Shown here: in pieces, positions 7,229-13,948 of the stretch
Layout: each line of letters opens with the position of its first letter
Position numbering within the stretch: the stretch's first letter is position 1
Assembly: GCA_964553435.1 (NCBI GenBank)
Contig: CAZKKM010000040.1
Location: forward strand, 1-14,095
Direction of reading: 5' to 3'
Source of the DNA: RUG11867 sp964553435
Lineage (GTDB): Bacteria; Bacillota_I; Bacilli_A; RF39; UBA660
DNA: 14,095 nt
Notes under the pieces: model-generated
Databases searched by the model: none
Seen by the model: the letters and a program-made list of their open reading frames with translations, nothing else
Told to the model about the DNA's origin: nothing
Position numbers and translations under genes: made by a program

Positions 7229-7837
7229 TCAATCTCTCTCTCTCAATTGCAAGAAGAGTTTTTCTTTGTCGATGATGTTCAGAGTGCCGATAAACTCGAA
7301 TGTCACTTTGCCCTTTTCGATGATGACGAGGGCTGGAAGTTGGGATATTTCGTATGCTTTTAGAATCGATGAGTCAGGTTTTTCTACCTTTCGATAAGAA
7401 ACTGGTTCATCTATGTTTTCTACGATTTCTTTTATGGGAATGGAATTTATGAGACAAGATGCCTCATCCTCGTCGTAGAATTCTACGAGTAAAGCTTTGT
7501 TTGTGTCTTTTATCAGTTCTTGCAATTCTGACGATGTTATCTTAAATTTCGAATCGATACTGGTCGCTCCGTAGCGGTCTTGAAAGAGCTCTTCGATGCT
7601 CATGACATCTTCGTCGTATTCCGTTTGAAGTGCTGCGCGTTCTTCCTCGGTACGAAAAACTTTGACTGCCCCTGCTTCACATGTCATCATGCACTTGCGG
7701 CAGTTGATGCAAAGTTCATCATGTACTGCGACAGTTCCTTTTATCTTATCGTAATAAAATGCTTTGGCAGGACATCCTTCTATGCAAGGGCATGCTTCGG
7801 CATTATCACATCTTTTTTTATTGATCAGTACACCCAT
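7229..7837 (-). CDS. Ferredoxin-type 4Fe-4S domain fused to a thioredoxin-fold domain lacking CXXC
   Basis: The N-terminal half has nine-cysteine-protein features of a two-cluster ferredoxin. Cys43, 46, 49 and 53 form a classic CxxCxxCxxxC set. Cys10, 16, 18 and 22 (followed by Pro) form a less regular set that could hold the other cluster. An acidic linker (about 62-100) leads to a thioredoxin-like fold: strand ALLVEFYD (115-122), helix, then QLPALVII (167-173) with the cis-Pro of thioredoxins. The WCGPC position reads EDEASC, leaving only Cys128, so disulfide exchange of the normal kind is not possible. The protein probably carries electrons or acts as a redox sensor; its partner is unknown. 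AAAGGAG sits 6 bases before the ATG, and a promoter and terminator flank the gene, so it is likely transcribed alone. The domains are clear; the function is not. Confidence 0.85.
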   Translation of the reverse strand: MGVLINKKRCDNAEACPCIEGCPAKAFYYDKIKGTVAVHDELCINCRKCMMTCEAGAVKVFRTEEERAALQTEYDEDVMSIEELFQDRYGATSIDSKFKITSSELQELIKDTNKALLVEFYDEDEASCLINSIPIKEIVENIDEPVSYRKVEKPDSSILKAYEISQLPALVIIEKGKVTFEFIGTLNIIDKEKLFLQLRERD

Positions 7838-7859
7838 AGTTCGCTCCTTTTATAAGAAT

Positions 7860-7889
7860 ATTTTAACATTAAACTTTTTTCTTTAGCAA
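7860..7889 (-). promoter_or_regulatory. Promoter of the ferredoxin-thioredoxin gene
   Basis: On the minus strand, TTGCTA (7889-7884) and TAAAAT (7865-7860) are 18 bases apart, followed by AAAGGAG and the start codon at 7837. The boxes match the consensus at four and five of six positions. Confidence 0.5.
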
Positions 7890-8005
7890 GAAAAATTTGA
7901 TGTTTTATATAATATGTCTTTCAGTACGAAAAGAGTTTTTCTTTATTGGAACTGGCCGAAGGTGCTTATATATTCGATTTTCATTTTTACCTTTATATTT
8001 ATTTT

Positions 8006-9538
8006 CTACTCGACGCGATATTCGTTTCCTATGGTACCGTCTCCGATCATAGTGCTTACGTATTCAGCAGAAAGATTTATGACCGGTGCAACAGCACCTG
8101 GGTGACTCACATAGTTATAGTTCAAGAAGCCATTGTTATCAACATTGAACACATAGGAACCGCCGTCTGCAGCAGTAAAATAAGGAGAAAGCGACCAATA
8201 CCAATGACTACTGCCACGGTATAAATAATAACTTTGATTTGTTGTATTGTACTTTCCACTTCCTGCAGCTACTATCTCATCTGCTGTTATAAGTCCAACT
8301 GGATATGTAAGTGCTCCATTTCCTTTTTCTTTGTCTCTCACTGTATATGAATCAACCTTCTCAGGACATTTGAATGTCGGTCTCACATTTGTATAATTTA
8401 TCGGTTCTACTCCTGTTCTTGCAGATGATCCATAGAGTGTTGCGTTTTTTCCAAATCCTTTTCCTGTGTCATAGTTCCAACCTGTTACATCTTTTCCTGG
8501 TGTACTTCTGTCGTTACAGAAAAGAATGTCTGCAACAGCACTTCCGTATCCTGAATCTTCGATATTCGTTTTATACCAAGTGTCTACTGCTTTTTTGATG
8601 TCCGAACTCTCCGTATTCGTCTGAGTTTCTTCCTTGCTCGTACTTGCCGCTGTTCCAGTCGGTCCGTACATCCAGCCTACGTATTTTGCATCCTTATAAT
8701 TTGTATTGTATGTTTGATTGGTATGAGTAAATCTATTGGAATCATTTTCTCCATTCGCATGAGCTTTCGCTCCATCATAAATTATTCTCAAACTGCCATC
8801 TCCATTGATCCTAATTATTCTCCAGTAGAAACCTGCAAATTTAACGTAGTTGTTTGTGACCGCTCCTCGATAGTAGTAACTCGTTCCATAGTCATCTTCC
8901 ATCTCGAAGATGCCTTCGTCTGTCGTAGCAGGACTTTCAAATCCCGTTTTTACCCCCTTCGATGTTTGAGCCAATTTCTCTATTGGACTTTTCTCATTTC
9001 TATCTTCTAAATTGAAATTTGTATAGAATACTGCATTCAAATCTGCATCCTGATTTACATCGTTCAAATAGTTCAATGTCACAGTTAGATTATAATAGTA
9101 TGTTTTTCCTACAGGAATAGTTAGAAGATTCGCCAGTAACTTTTTAGTGCTCGCTTTAGATTGAGGAACATTTGTCTTATTTACTACTTCTGTATATGGT
9201 CCTGCTTCTGTTTCCGAATAACTCAAAGTATAAGTTAAACTTCCTTCCAAATATGTGTTCACTAACCCTTGAAAGTACATCTTCACATTCGCCTCAGCCG
9301 TGCCAGTATTCGTTATGGTGAACTTTTTCATGAGTGATTCCCCGAAAGAAAGCTGTCCGGTTATTCCCATATCGTTGTCTGTGAATCTCGCACTCACCGT
9401 AGCTGTATTGATCGTCGCTTGGACTGGTTTTGTTTCTCCAGTCGCTGTGAAGTACGCATATGAAATAGTAGTTACGATTGCAAGAACTGATGCTATTCCC
9501 ACTATCAAGCAGATTCCTTTTTTAGTCGATAATTTCAT
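8006..9538 (-). CDS. Secreted surface protein with SipW-type (TasA-like) signal peptide and lectin-like C-terminal domain
   Basis: The N-terminus is basic (MKLSTKKG), then a hydrophobic span to about 26, then SYAYFTA (26-32), the pattern of SipW-dependent TasA/CalY-type signal peptides. A beta-rich TasA-like region follows (about 35-180), with an NTGTAEANV segment typical of extracellular beta-sandwiches. The middle holds KFAGFYWRIIRINGDGSLRIIYDG (split here: FYWRIIRINGDG near 238). The C-terminus has WSLSP (448-452), a loop of mixed small, aromatic and polar residues (453-482), then VAPVINLS (483-490) and GDGTIGNEYRV. This layout resembles surface proteins of gut Bacillota with a formylglycine-enzyme/C-type-lectin-like domain, some of which are variable. 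It has no sorting motif or transmembrane tail, so it is probably released or assembled outside the cell. The SD is weak (GAGAAA). Secretion is well supported; the ligand is unknown. Confidence 0.82.
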   Translation of the reverse strand: MKLSTKKGICLIVGIASVLAIVTTISYAYFTATGETKPVQATINTATVSARFTDNDMGITGQLSFGESLMKKFTITNTGTAEANVKMYFQGLVNTYLEGSLTYTLSYSETEAGPYTEVVNKTNVPQSKASTKKLLANLLTIPVGKTYYYNLTVTLNYLNDVNQDADLNAVFYTNFNLEDRNEKSPIEKLAQTSKGVKTGFESPATTDEGIFEMEDDYGTSYYYRGAVTNNYVKFAGFYWRIIRINGDGSLRIIYDGAKAHANGENDSNRFTHTNQTYNTNYKDAKYVGWMYGPTGTAASTSKEETQTNTESSDIKKAVDTWYKTNIEDSGYGSAVADILFCNDRSTPGKDVTGWNYDTGKGFGKNATLYGSSARTGVEPINYTNVRPTFKCPEKVDSYTVRDKEKGNGALTYPVGLITADEIVAAGSGKYNTTNQSYYLYRGSSHWYWSLSPYFTAADGGSYVFNVDNNGFLNYNYVSHPGAVAPVINLSAEYVSTMIGDGTIGNEYRVE

Positions 9539-9584
9539 ATATTTCTCTACTTTCTCATAAATAGTATATCATATAATTGCAATT

Positions 9585-9621
9585 TGTACTACATTCTGTG
9601 TATCTTACCAATTGTAGTACA
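9585..9621. promoter_or_regulatory. Operator-like dyad between divergent genes (TGTACTACA / TGTAGTACA)
   Basis: TGTACTACA (9585-9593) and TGTAGTACA (9613-9621) are perfect reverse complements with centres 28 bp apart. The right half lies inside the spacer of the plus-strand promoter for the ribbon-helix-helix gene. The left half lies in the region from which the minus-strand surface protein gene would be transcribed. Bound protein could block both. The regulator identity is inferred from position. Confidence 0.6.
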
Positions 9622-9633
9622 TTTCTCTATAAT
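9605..9633 (+). promoter_or_regulatory. Promoter of the ribbon-helix-helix gene
   Basis: TTACCA (9605-9610), 17 bases, then a perfect TATAAT (9628-9633). AAAGGA (9641-9646) follows 7 bases before the ATG at 9654. The spacer contains one half of the TGTAGTACA dyad, a typical repressor position. Confidence 0.7.
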
Positions 9634-9653
9634 TATTACAAAAGGACGATATT

Positions 9654-9854
9654 ATGAAAAAGAGTGAAAAACATGAGTTTAGATTGCCAAATGTAGAAGA
9701 AGAAAAGACTGTATTAAAAACTGTCAGAATCAAATTGTCGACTTTAAATGAAATAAAGAAATTGTCAGATAAAAGCAATGTATCTATCAATCGACTCATC
9801 AACGAGTGTATAGAGTTCGCATTGGCAAATCTCAACACCGAGGATATAAAGTAA
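9654..9854 (+). CDS. Small ribbon-helix-helix (CopG/Arc-like) DNA-binding protein
   Basis: The 66-residue protein has a beta-strand KTVRIKLS (about 22-29), a helix STLNEIKKLSDKS (29-41) and a turn-helix NVSINRLINECIEFAL (42-57). This is the ribbon-helix-helix order of CopG/Arc-type repressors and antitoxins. Such proteins bind DNA as dimers through the strand, in which Thr23, Arg25 and Lys27 would face DNA. The charged N-terminal 20 residues are extra. No toxin gene is adjacent, so a stand-alone autorepressor is more likely than an antitoxin. The promoter contains a matching dyad, and the gene is divergent from the surface protein gene and directly upstream of ku. It could regulate either; neither is shown. 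The stop codon lies inside a terminator hairpin. Confidence 0.82.
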   Translation: MKKSEKHEFRLPNVEEEKTVLKTVRIKLSTLNEIKKLSDKSNVSINRLINECIEFALANLNTEDIK

Positions 9855-9866
9855 TATCCTTTTTTT
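9841..9866 (+). terminator. Weak intrinsic terminator overlapping the end of the ribbon-helix-helix gene
   Basis: AGGATAT (9841-9847) pairs with ATATCCT (9854-9860) around AAAGTA, followed by a run of Ts to 9866. The stem is only 7 bp and mostly A-T, so read-through into ku is plausible. The stop codon TAA (9852-9854) lies in the hairpin. Confidence 0.55.
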
Positions 9867-9867
9867 G

Positions 9868-9907
9868 TATAATATAGAGGAGTTGTTTCCATAATTAAAA
9901 TGGTGAG
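9868..9907 (+). promoter_or_regulatory. Possible -10 element and ribosome site of ku
   Basis: A perfect TATAAT lies at 9868-9873, directly after the terminator T-run, but no good -35 is seen 16-18 bases upstream. GGTGAGG (9901-9907) is a G-rich ribosome site 3 bases before the ATG at 9911 and 12 bases before the in-frame ATG at 9920. Position and consensus suggest ku has its own start point. Confidence 0.4.
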
Positions 9908-9910
9908 GCT

Positions 9911-10663
9911 ATGGCAAATATGAAAAGTGCAATATCGTTTGGGCTCGTCAACATACCGGTCGTGTACAGTCCCATCATAAAAAACAACGACACTTCTTTC
10001 AATCAGTTACATGAGAAGTGTCTTCATCGTGTTCATTATCAAAAATATTGCGAATATTGTAAGAAAGCTTTGAAGGAAACGGACATCATCAAGGGATACG
10101 AATATGAGAAGGATAAATATGTCACTTTTACGAAGGACGAATTGGCGAATTTTCAAATCGATGCTAAAGGAACTATCGAGATAGTCTCGTTTGTTCCTGA
10201 GAACGAGATAAGCCCTGTGTATTATGAGAAAAGTTACGTGCTAGGGGTTCCCAAGAAGTCCAAGTCTTATTCTCTGTTCTTAGAGGTGCTTAAAAAATCG
10301 AAAAAAGTGGCCGTGGCCAAGACGGCTCTTGCGAGCAAATTTTATTATGTATTGCTTCGATATATGGAAGGAAACATCTTGATGTCGACAATATATTTTG
10401 AAGAGGAAGTCAACTTGCCGGAGGTTGCAAGTGTGGCCAAGTTTACAAAAGAAGAGTTCGATATGGCTATGAAATTAGTCGAACATTTATCTGGACATTT
10501 CACACCCGAAAAATATGAGGATGATTATCAGAATCGAATAAAAGAAGCAATAGAACGCAAAATAGATGGGAAGCCCGTACCTAAGACGAAGTCTAAAAGA
10601 AAAGAGTCGGTCGCTGATTTGATGAGTTCTTTACAGAAGAGTTTGGAGATGAAAGAAAAATGA
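9911..10663 (+). CDS. ku: Ku homodimeric DNA end-binding protein (NHEJ)
   Basis: Bacterial Ku forms a homodimeric ring that slides onto double-strand breaks and recruits LigD-type enzymes for non-homologous end joining. The N-terminus KSAISFGLVNIPV (5-17) is the family signature. The CLHRVHYQKYCEYCKKAL stretch (about 37-54) and a Tyr/Glu-rich KGYEYEKDKYV (61-71) are also typical. The core beta-barrel and bridge run to about residue 200. A Lys/Arg-rich tail (about 205-250) would be the DNA- and partner-binding extension. At 250 residues it is slightly shorter than most bacterial Ku proteins (about 260-320). Its stop overlaps the start of the ligase gene as ATGA, so translation is probably coupled. 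Identity is secure; the exact start (9911 or 9920) is not. Confidence 0.96.
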   Translation: MANMKSAISFGLVNIPVVYSPIIKNNDTSFNQLHEKCLHRVHYQKYCEYCKKALKETDIIKGYEYEKDKYVTFTKDELANFQIDAKGTIEIVSFVPENEISPVYYEKSYVLGVPKKSKSYSLFLEVLKKSKKVAVAKTALASKFYYVLLRYMEGNILMSTIYFEEEVNLPEVASVAKFTKEEFDMAMKLVEHLSGHFTPEKYEDDYQNRIKEAIERKIDGKPVPKTKSKRKESVADLMSSLQKSLEMKEK

Positions 10664-11562
10664 ACTTCGGATCTTTTGTCGCCCCCATGTTGTTGAGTGA
10701 AAAAAGTGAACCGTTCGATGACGAGGACTTTATCTATGAAATCAAGTTCGATGGCATTCGTGCGACTTTACATGCAAGTTCCTCAGGAGTAAAAATTTAT
10801 AGTCGAAGAGGGAACGATCTAACACAGGTCTTTCCCGAGCTGCAATGCATCAAAAAGTCGGTCGAAGGCAAGGTCATCTTCGATGGCGAGATCATCGCTT
10901 TCGAGAATGGTGTTCCCAGTTTTTCCAAATTGCAAAGACGAACTCGTCTTCGTGATGGAAAAAAGATACGTGTGATGAGCATCGAAGAACCTGTCGCGTT
11001 TGTCGCATTCGATTGTCTATATGAAGGCAAAGATTTGCGAAGTCTTCCTCTTCTTTTGAGAAAAGAAAGACTCGAAAAATATGTTGATACTGAAGAGTTC
11101 GTAAAGGCCAAGTTTGTGTCAGGTCAAGGCAGAAAATTGTTTTCGAGAATCGTAAAGCTCGGACTCGAAGGAATCGTTGCAAAAAGAAAAGATAGTCTTT
11201 ATATGACTGGTCATCGGACAGAAGATTGGATAAAAATCAAAAATTTTGCGTGTGATAAATTTTTGATAGGAGGTATCGTCGAGAATAAGGAAAAAGCTTC
11301 CCTACTTCTCGGCGAATATAGAGATGGTTATCTTTTCTTCGTAGGTAAAGTGGCCATCATGAGAAATACTTCTCTTTATGGAAAAGTCGCAAAGACAAAA
11401 GAAATGAATAAATCTCCTTTTGTCGATTATGACGAAAATGAAGCAAGATTCATTAGACCGACGATTTCGTGTGAGGTCGTCTATATCGAAAGAACACCGA
11501 GTGGACATTTGAGACAGCCGGTCTTGAAGAAAAAAGGAAGAGATATTGTCGATGAAGGATAA
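10660..11562 (+). CDS. ligD: ATP-dependent DNA ligase, stand-alone LigD-type ligase domain
   Basis: This enzyme seals DNA breaks with ATP through a lysyl-AMP intermediate. Motif I is EIKFDGIR (27-34) with Lys29 as the AMP acceptor. Motif III is FDGEI (74-78), IIIa FVAFDCLY (114-121), IV LEGIVAK (169-175) and V WIKIK (190-194). The OB-fold follows (about 200-300), with RPTISCEVVY and RTPSGHLRQP near the end. At 300 residues this is the ligase module only; the polymerase and phosphoesterase modules are in the next gene. The start overlaps the ku stop by four bases (ATGA), and its own end overlaps the PE-Pol start by 11-17 bases. The three genes are therefore almost certainly one operon for double-strand break repair. 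Confidence 0.95.
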   Translation: MNFGSFVAPMLLSEKSEPFDDEDFIYEIKFDGIRATLHASSSGVKIYSRRGNDLTQVFPELQCIKKSVEGKVIFDGEIIAFENGVPSFSKLQRRTRLRDGKKIRVMSIEEPVAFVAFDCLYEGKDLRSLPLLLRKERLEKYVDTEEFVKAKFVSGQGRKLFSRIVKLGLEGIVAKRKDSLYMTGHRTEDWIKIKNFACDKFLIGGIVENKEKASLLLGEYRDGYLFFVGKVAIMRNTSLYGKVAKTKEMNKSPFVDYDENEARFIRPTISCEVVYIERTPSGHLRQPVLKKKGRDIVDEG

Positions 11563-12973
11563 ACTAGAAAGATATAATGAAAAGAGAAATTTTGATAAGA
11601 CAAGTGAACCGCAAGGAAAAAAGGTACGGTCTGGTCATAAACACGTCTTTGTCGTTCAACACCATGAAGCGAGACGAGATCATTATGATTTAAGATTGGA
11701 ATTCAAAGGTGTACTGGTCAGTTGGGCAGTACCCAAAGGTCCTTCTTACGATACAAAAGACAAGAGGCTTGCAGTCATGGTCGAAGATCATCCTTACGAT
11801 TATAAAGATTTCGAAGGAGTCATTCCCAAGGGTGAATATGGTGGCGGAACAGTCATGCTGTGGGATGAGGGATATTACGAGTGCGAAGGAGATTTCGAGG
11901 AGGGGTTACATAGAGGAAGTTTAAAGTTTCGACTTTTTGGTAAGAGGCTCAAGGGAAAGTGGGCTTTGGTCAAATACAAGGAAGACAATTGGCTTTTGAT
12001 AAAGGAGCAAGATGGAATATGCGTTTTTAACGACATAAGTGTACTCGACAAGAGCATTCGGACGGGACGTACGATGAAGGAAATAGCTGATGGTAAGTCT
12101 GTGAAAAAAGTCAGGAATTCGAAAAAGGATTTTATCGTCGAAAGTGTGCAAATAAGCAATCCAGAAAAAGCAATCTTCATGAAGCCTAAGGTGACAAAGT
12201 ACGAATTGGCCGTCTATTATCAGAAGGTGGCCGAGCGCATGCTTCCATATTTGAATGGCCGCCTATTGAGTACAGTGAGACTTCCAAACGGCGCTGGTGG
12301 AGAAAAATTTTTTGCCAAGCATAATTTTTTTGAAGCTGAAGGAGTCGTACGATTTGATATTCCCAACGATAAAGGTAATAAAGAAGATTATTATCATATT
12401 GAGAATGCATCTGGACTCATAAGTGAAGTGCAGATGAACAGTTACGAATTTCACATTTGGGGTTCAAAAATCGATAACATAGAGAAACCGGATATGTTGG
12501 TATTCGATTTCGATCCCGATGAGGGAGTGTCTTTGAAGAAAATTCGCGATGGTGTACGCGATTTAAAAAGTATATTAGATGAGTTGAATCTCAAGTCTTT
12601 TTTGAAAACGAGTGGTGGCAAGGGGTATCACGTAGTGGTGCCTACTGATAAGTTTGCAAATTGGGAAGCGGCCGGAAACTTTGCTCGGGATGTTGCCAAA
12701 CTCATGGAAAGCAAATGGCCGGATAAATATTCGGCGAACATGCGCAAAGACAAGAGAAAAAATAAAATATTCATAGATTGGGTGCGAAATACTAGAGGCG
12801 CGACGAGTGTAGCACCCTACTCCATTCGGCTCAAAGATAAGTGCCGGGTTTCGATGCCCATCAGGTGGAGCGAACTCGACAAAGTTGGCCCTTTTGATGT
12901 GACCATCTCGGAAGCGATAAAGAGACTTAAAAGAAAAGACCCTTGGGAAGGGTTCTTCGAACGACCATGCTAG
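11546..12973 (+). CDS. ligD: PE-Pol fusion: LigD 3'-phosphoesterase plus polymerase/primase domains, no ligase domain
   Basis: The first half is the PE domain (about 30-165), which removes 3' phosphates and ribonucleotides at breaks. Its active-site set is intact: His40, His46, Asp48 and Arg50 (HYDLR), then Glu80 and His82 (EDHP). The signature EGVIPKGEYGGGTV follows. The second half is the archaeo-eukaryotic-primase-like Pol domain (about 200-470), which adds (ribo)nucleotides at ends. Its metal ligands are DFDPD (321-325), with Asp321 and Asp323, and Asp411 in FIDWVRN. SGGKGYH (356-362) binds the nucleotide. LigD normally joins these modules with the ligase; here the ligase is a separate upstream gene. 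Two starts are possible: TTG at 11546, 5 bases after AAGGAAG, or ATG at 11552, 11 bases after it (473 residues). A strong terminator ends the operon at the stop codon. Confidence 0.95.
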   Translation: MSMKDKLERYNEKRNFDKTSEPQGKKVRSGHKHVFVVQHHEARRDHYDLRLEFKGVLVSWAVPKGPSYDTKDKRLAVMVEDHPYDYKDFEGVIPKGEYGGGTVMLWDEGYYECEGDFEEGLHRGSLKFRLFGKRLKGKWALVKYKEDNWLLIKEQDGICVFNDISVLDKSIRTGRTMKEIADGKSVKKVRNSKKDFIVESVQISNPEKAIFMKPKVTKYELAVYYQKVAERMLPYLNGRLLSTVRLPNGAGGEKFFAKHNFFEAEGVVRFDIPNDKGNKEDYYHIENASGLISEVQMNSYEFHIWGSKIDNIEKPDMLVFDFDPDEGVSLKKIRDGVRDLKSILDELNLKSFLKTSGGKGYHVVVPTDKFANWEAAGNFARDVAKLMESKWPDKYSANMRKDKRKNKIFIDWVRNTRGATSVAPYSIRLKDKCRVSMPIRWSELDKVGPFDVTISEAIKRLKRKDPWEGFFERPC

Positions 12974-12990
12974 TTGGTCGTTTTCTCTTT
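12960..12990 (+). terminator. Strong intrinsic terminator of the NHEJ operon
   Basis: AACGACCA (12960-12967) pairs with TGGTCGTT (12975-12982) as an 8-bp stem around a 7-base loop that contains the TAG stop codon. The T-rich tail TTTTCTCTTT follows. A weak A-rich mirror on the left means it might also act leftward for the HD gene, but the rightward role is clear. Confidence 0.85.
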
Positions 12991-13010
12991 TGGACGATTT
13001 TGCGTTAGCC

Positions 13011-13760
13011 TCACAATCTTTCTTCTGTGTCGTATTTTTTGATGTCTTCTAATAGACTTATAAAAATGTCATCTTTGTATATAGGTCTATCGACTTCTAT
13101 CCAGATATCGCTCGGATTTTTGGCATTTTCGTAAATCTCGTCACGACGAGGTCCAGAGTTACTCGCGTCTTTTCGAAGATTTTCCATTGTCAAAGCTCCA
13201 TCGAGGTCGTACTTTTTACATTGAAAGTCGCATTCCAACTTGTCTATTTGATAGGCAAAGCGACTTTCTTTGGTTTCGTGAGCATTGAATTCGTCCAACA
13301 AATCTTCGATTTCGGCTTGCTTTATGAGTCCTTCAGTGGCCTCGTGAACGGCTTTTTTCCCTTCTAAGAGTTTCTGCTCTTTCGTTATTCCCGAACGAAT
13401 GGTGTAATCCGGAATGAGTGTCTCTTCCAGTTCATGCAAGATGAGCATCTTATATACTTTGTTCATGTCGATATCGAGGTCGTATTCGCTCGCGATGGCG
13501 ACGGCCAACATCAAAGTTCCGTAAATATGTTCGGCGATGCTTTCGATGCGGTCATTCTGTACAGATATGTCGAGCCAACCGGTTCGCAACTTTGTCTTGA
13601 GGCATTCGGTCAACATGTAAAATTTTATAATATTCTCGTTTTTCATCATGCCCTTTTTTGTCTTTTCGACGTGACTATTGTGACAAGCTTCACAGTAGGC
13701 ATATTTATAGTCATCTTTTAAAGTTTTTTGGCCTTTCTTATTTTTACATTTTCTTTCCAT
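13011..13760 (-). CDS. HD-domain metal-dependent phosphohydrolase (YfbR/HD_3-like) with short Cys-containing N-terminus
   Basis: HD-superfamily enzymes use a metal centre to hydrolyse phosphate esters, often of nucleotides. With the start at 13760, His78 (ESIAEHIYGT), His109-Glu110 (LILHELEE) and Asp173 (YQIDKLE) give the H...HD...D pattern, with Glu in place of the usual Asp. RTGW (59-62) and Arg71 match the segment before the first His in YfbR-like proteins. ATG 13760 is chosen because AAAGGA precedes it at good spacing. The frame stays open to 13856, but that region lacks a ribosome site and looks like promoter DNA. ATGs at 13646 and 13643 follow AAAAAAGGG and may be the true start; the N-terminal 38 residues with Cys5, Cys23 and Cys26 would then not exist. 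Substrate unknown. Confidence 0.82.
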   Translation of the reverse strand: MERKCKNKKGQKTLKDDYKYAYCEACHNSHVEKTKKGMMKNENIIKFYMLTECLKTKLRTGWLDISVQNDRIESIAEHIYGTLMLAVAIASEYDLDIDMNKVYKMLILHELEETLIPDYTIRSGITKEQKLLEGKKAVHEATEGLIKQAEIEDLLDEFNAHETKESRFAYQIDKLECDFQCKKYDLDGALTMENLRKDASNSGPRRDEIYENAKNPSDIWIEVDRPIYKDDIFISLLEDIKKYDTEERL

Positions 13761-13899
13761 TTCTATTATCCTTTCAATATCATTACAAATAAATAAATTG
13801 GTTATTGTGTTAACATTTAACCAAGCATACACTTTCCAAATGAATTGAATATACATTATGAATAGTTAACCTTTATATATTTGTTTTATAACTAATAAT

Positions 13900-13948
13900 G
13901 TCATAATATACAAGCAAAATAAGGACAATGTTTATTGTATATTATGAC
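13900..13948. repeat. Perfect 14-bp AT-rich inverted repeat with 21-base spacer
   Basis: GTCATAATATACAA (13900-13913) and TTGTATATTATGAC (13935-13948) are exact reverse complements. No T-run follows on the minus strand, so it is a poor terminator for the leftward fragment beyond it. On the plus strand a TTTTCTTC run follows. A smaller hairpin, ACAAT-GTTT-ATTGT, lies at 13925-13938. It could be an operator or the scar of a mobile element. Confidence 0.6.

Noticed and set aside
7900..7915. TATAAT on the plus strand near 7906 as a promoter
   Set aside because: No plus-strand gene follows for more than 1.7 kb and no fitting -35 is seen; the region is simply AT-rich.
9654..9854. Ribbon-helix-helix protein as the antitoxin of a toxin-antitoxin pair
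   Set aside because: No toxin-like gene follows or precedes it. The next genes are ku on the same strand and a secreted protein on the other.
9605..9892. A 95-codon minus-strand open frame across the ribbon-helix-helix gene
   Set aside because: It is a shadow of the plus-strand gene, which has a promoter, ribosome site and recognisable fold. The shadow covers the operator and has no ribosome site.
13761..13856. N-terminal extension of the HD protein to an ATG at 13856
   Set aside because: It has no ribosome site, its 32 residues look like translated AT-rich promoter DNA, and a strong AAAGGA site precedes the ATG at 13760.
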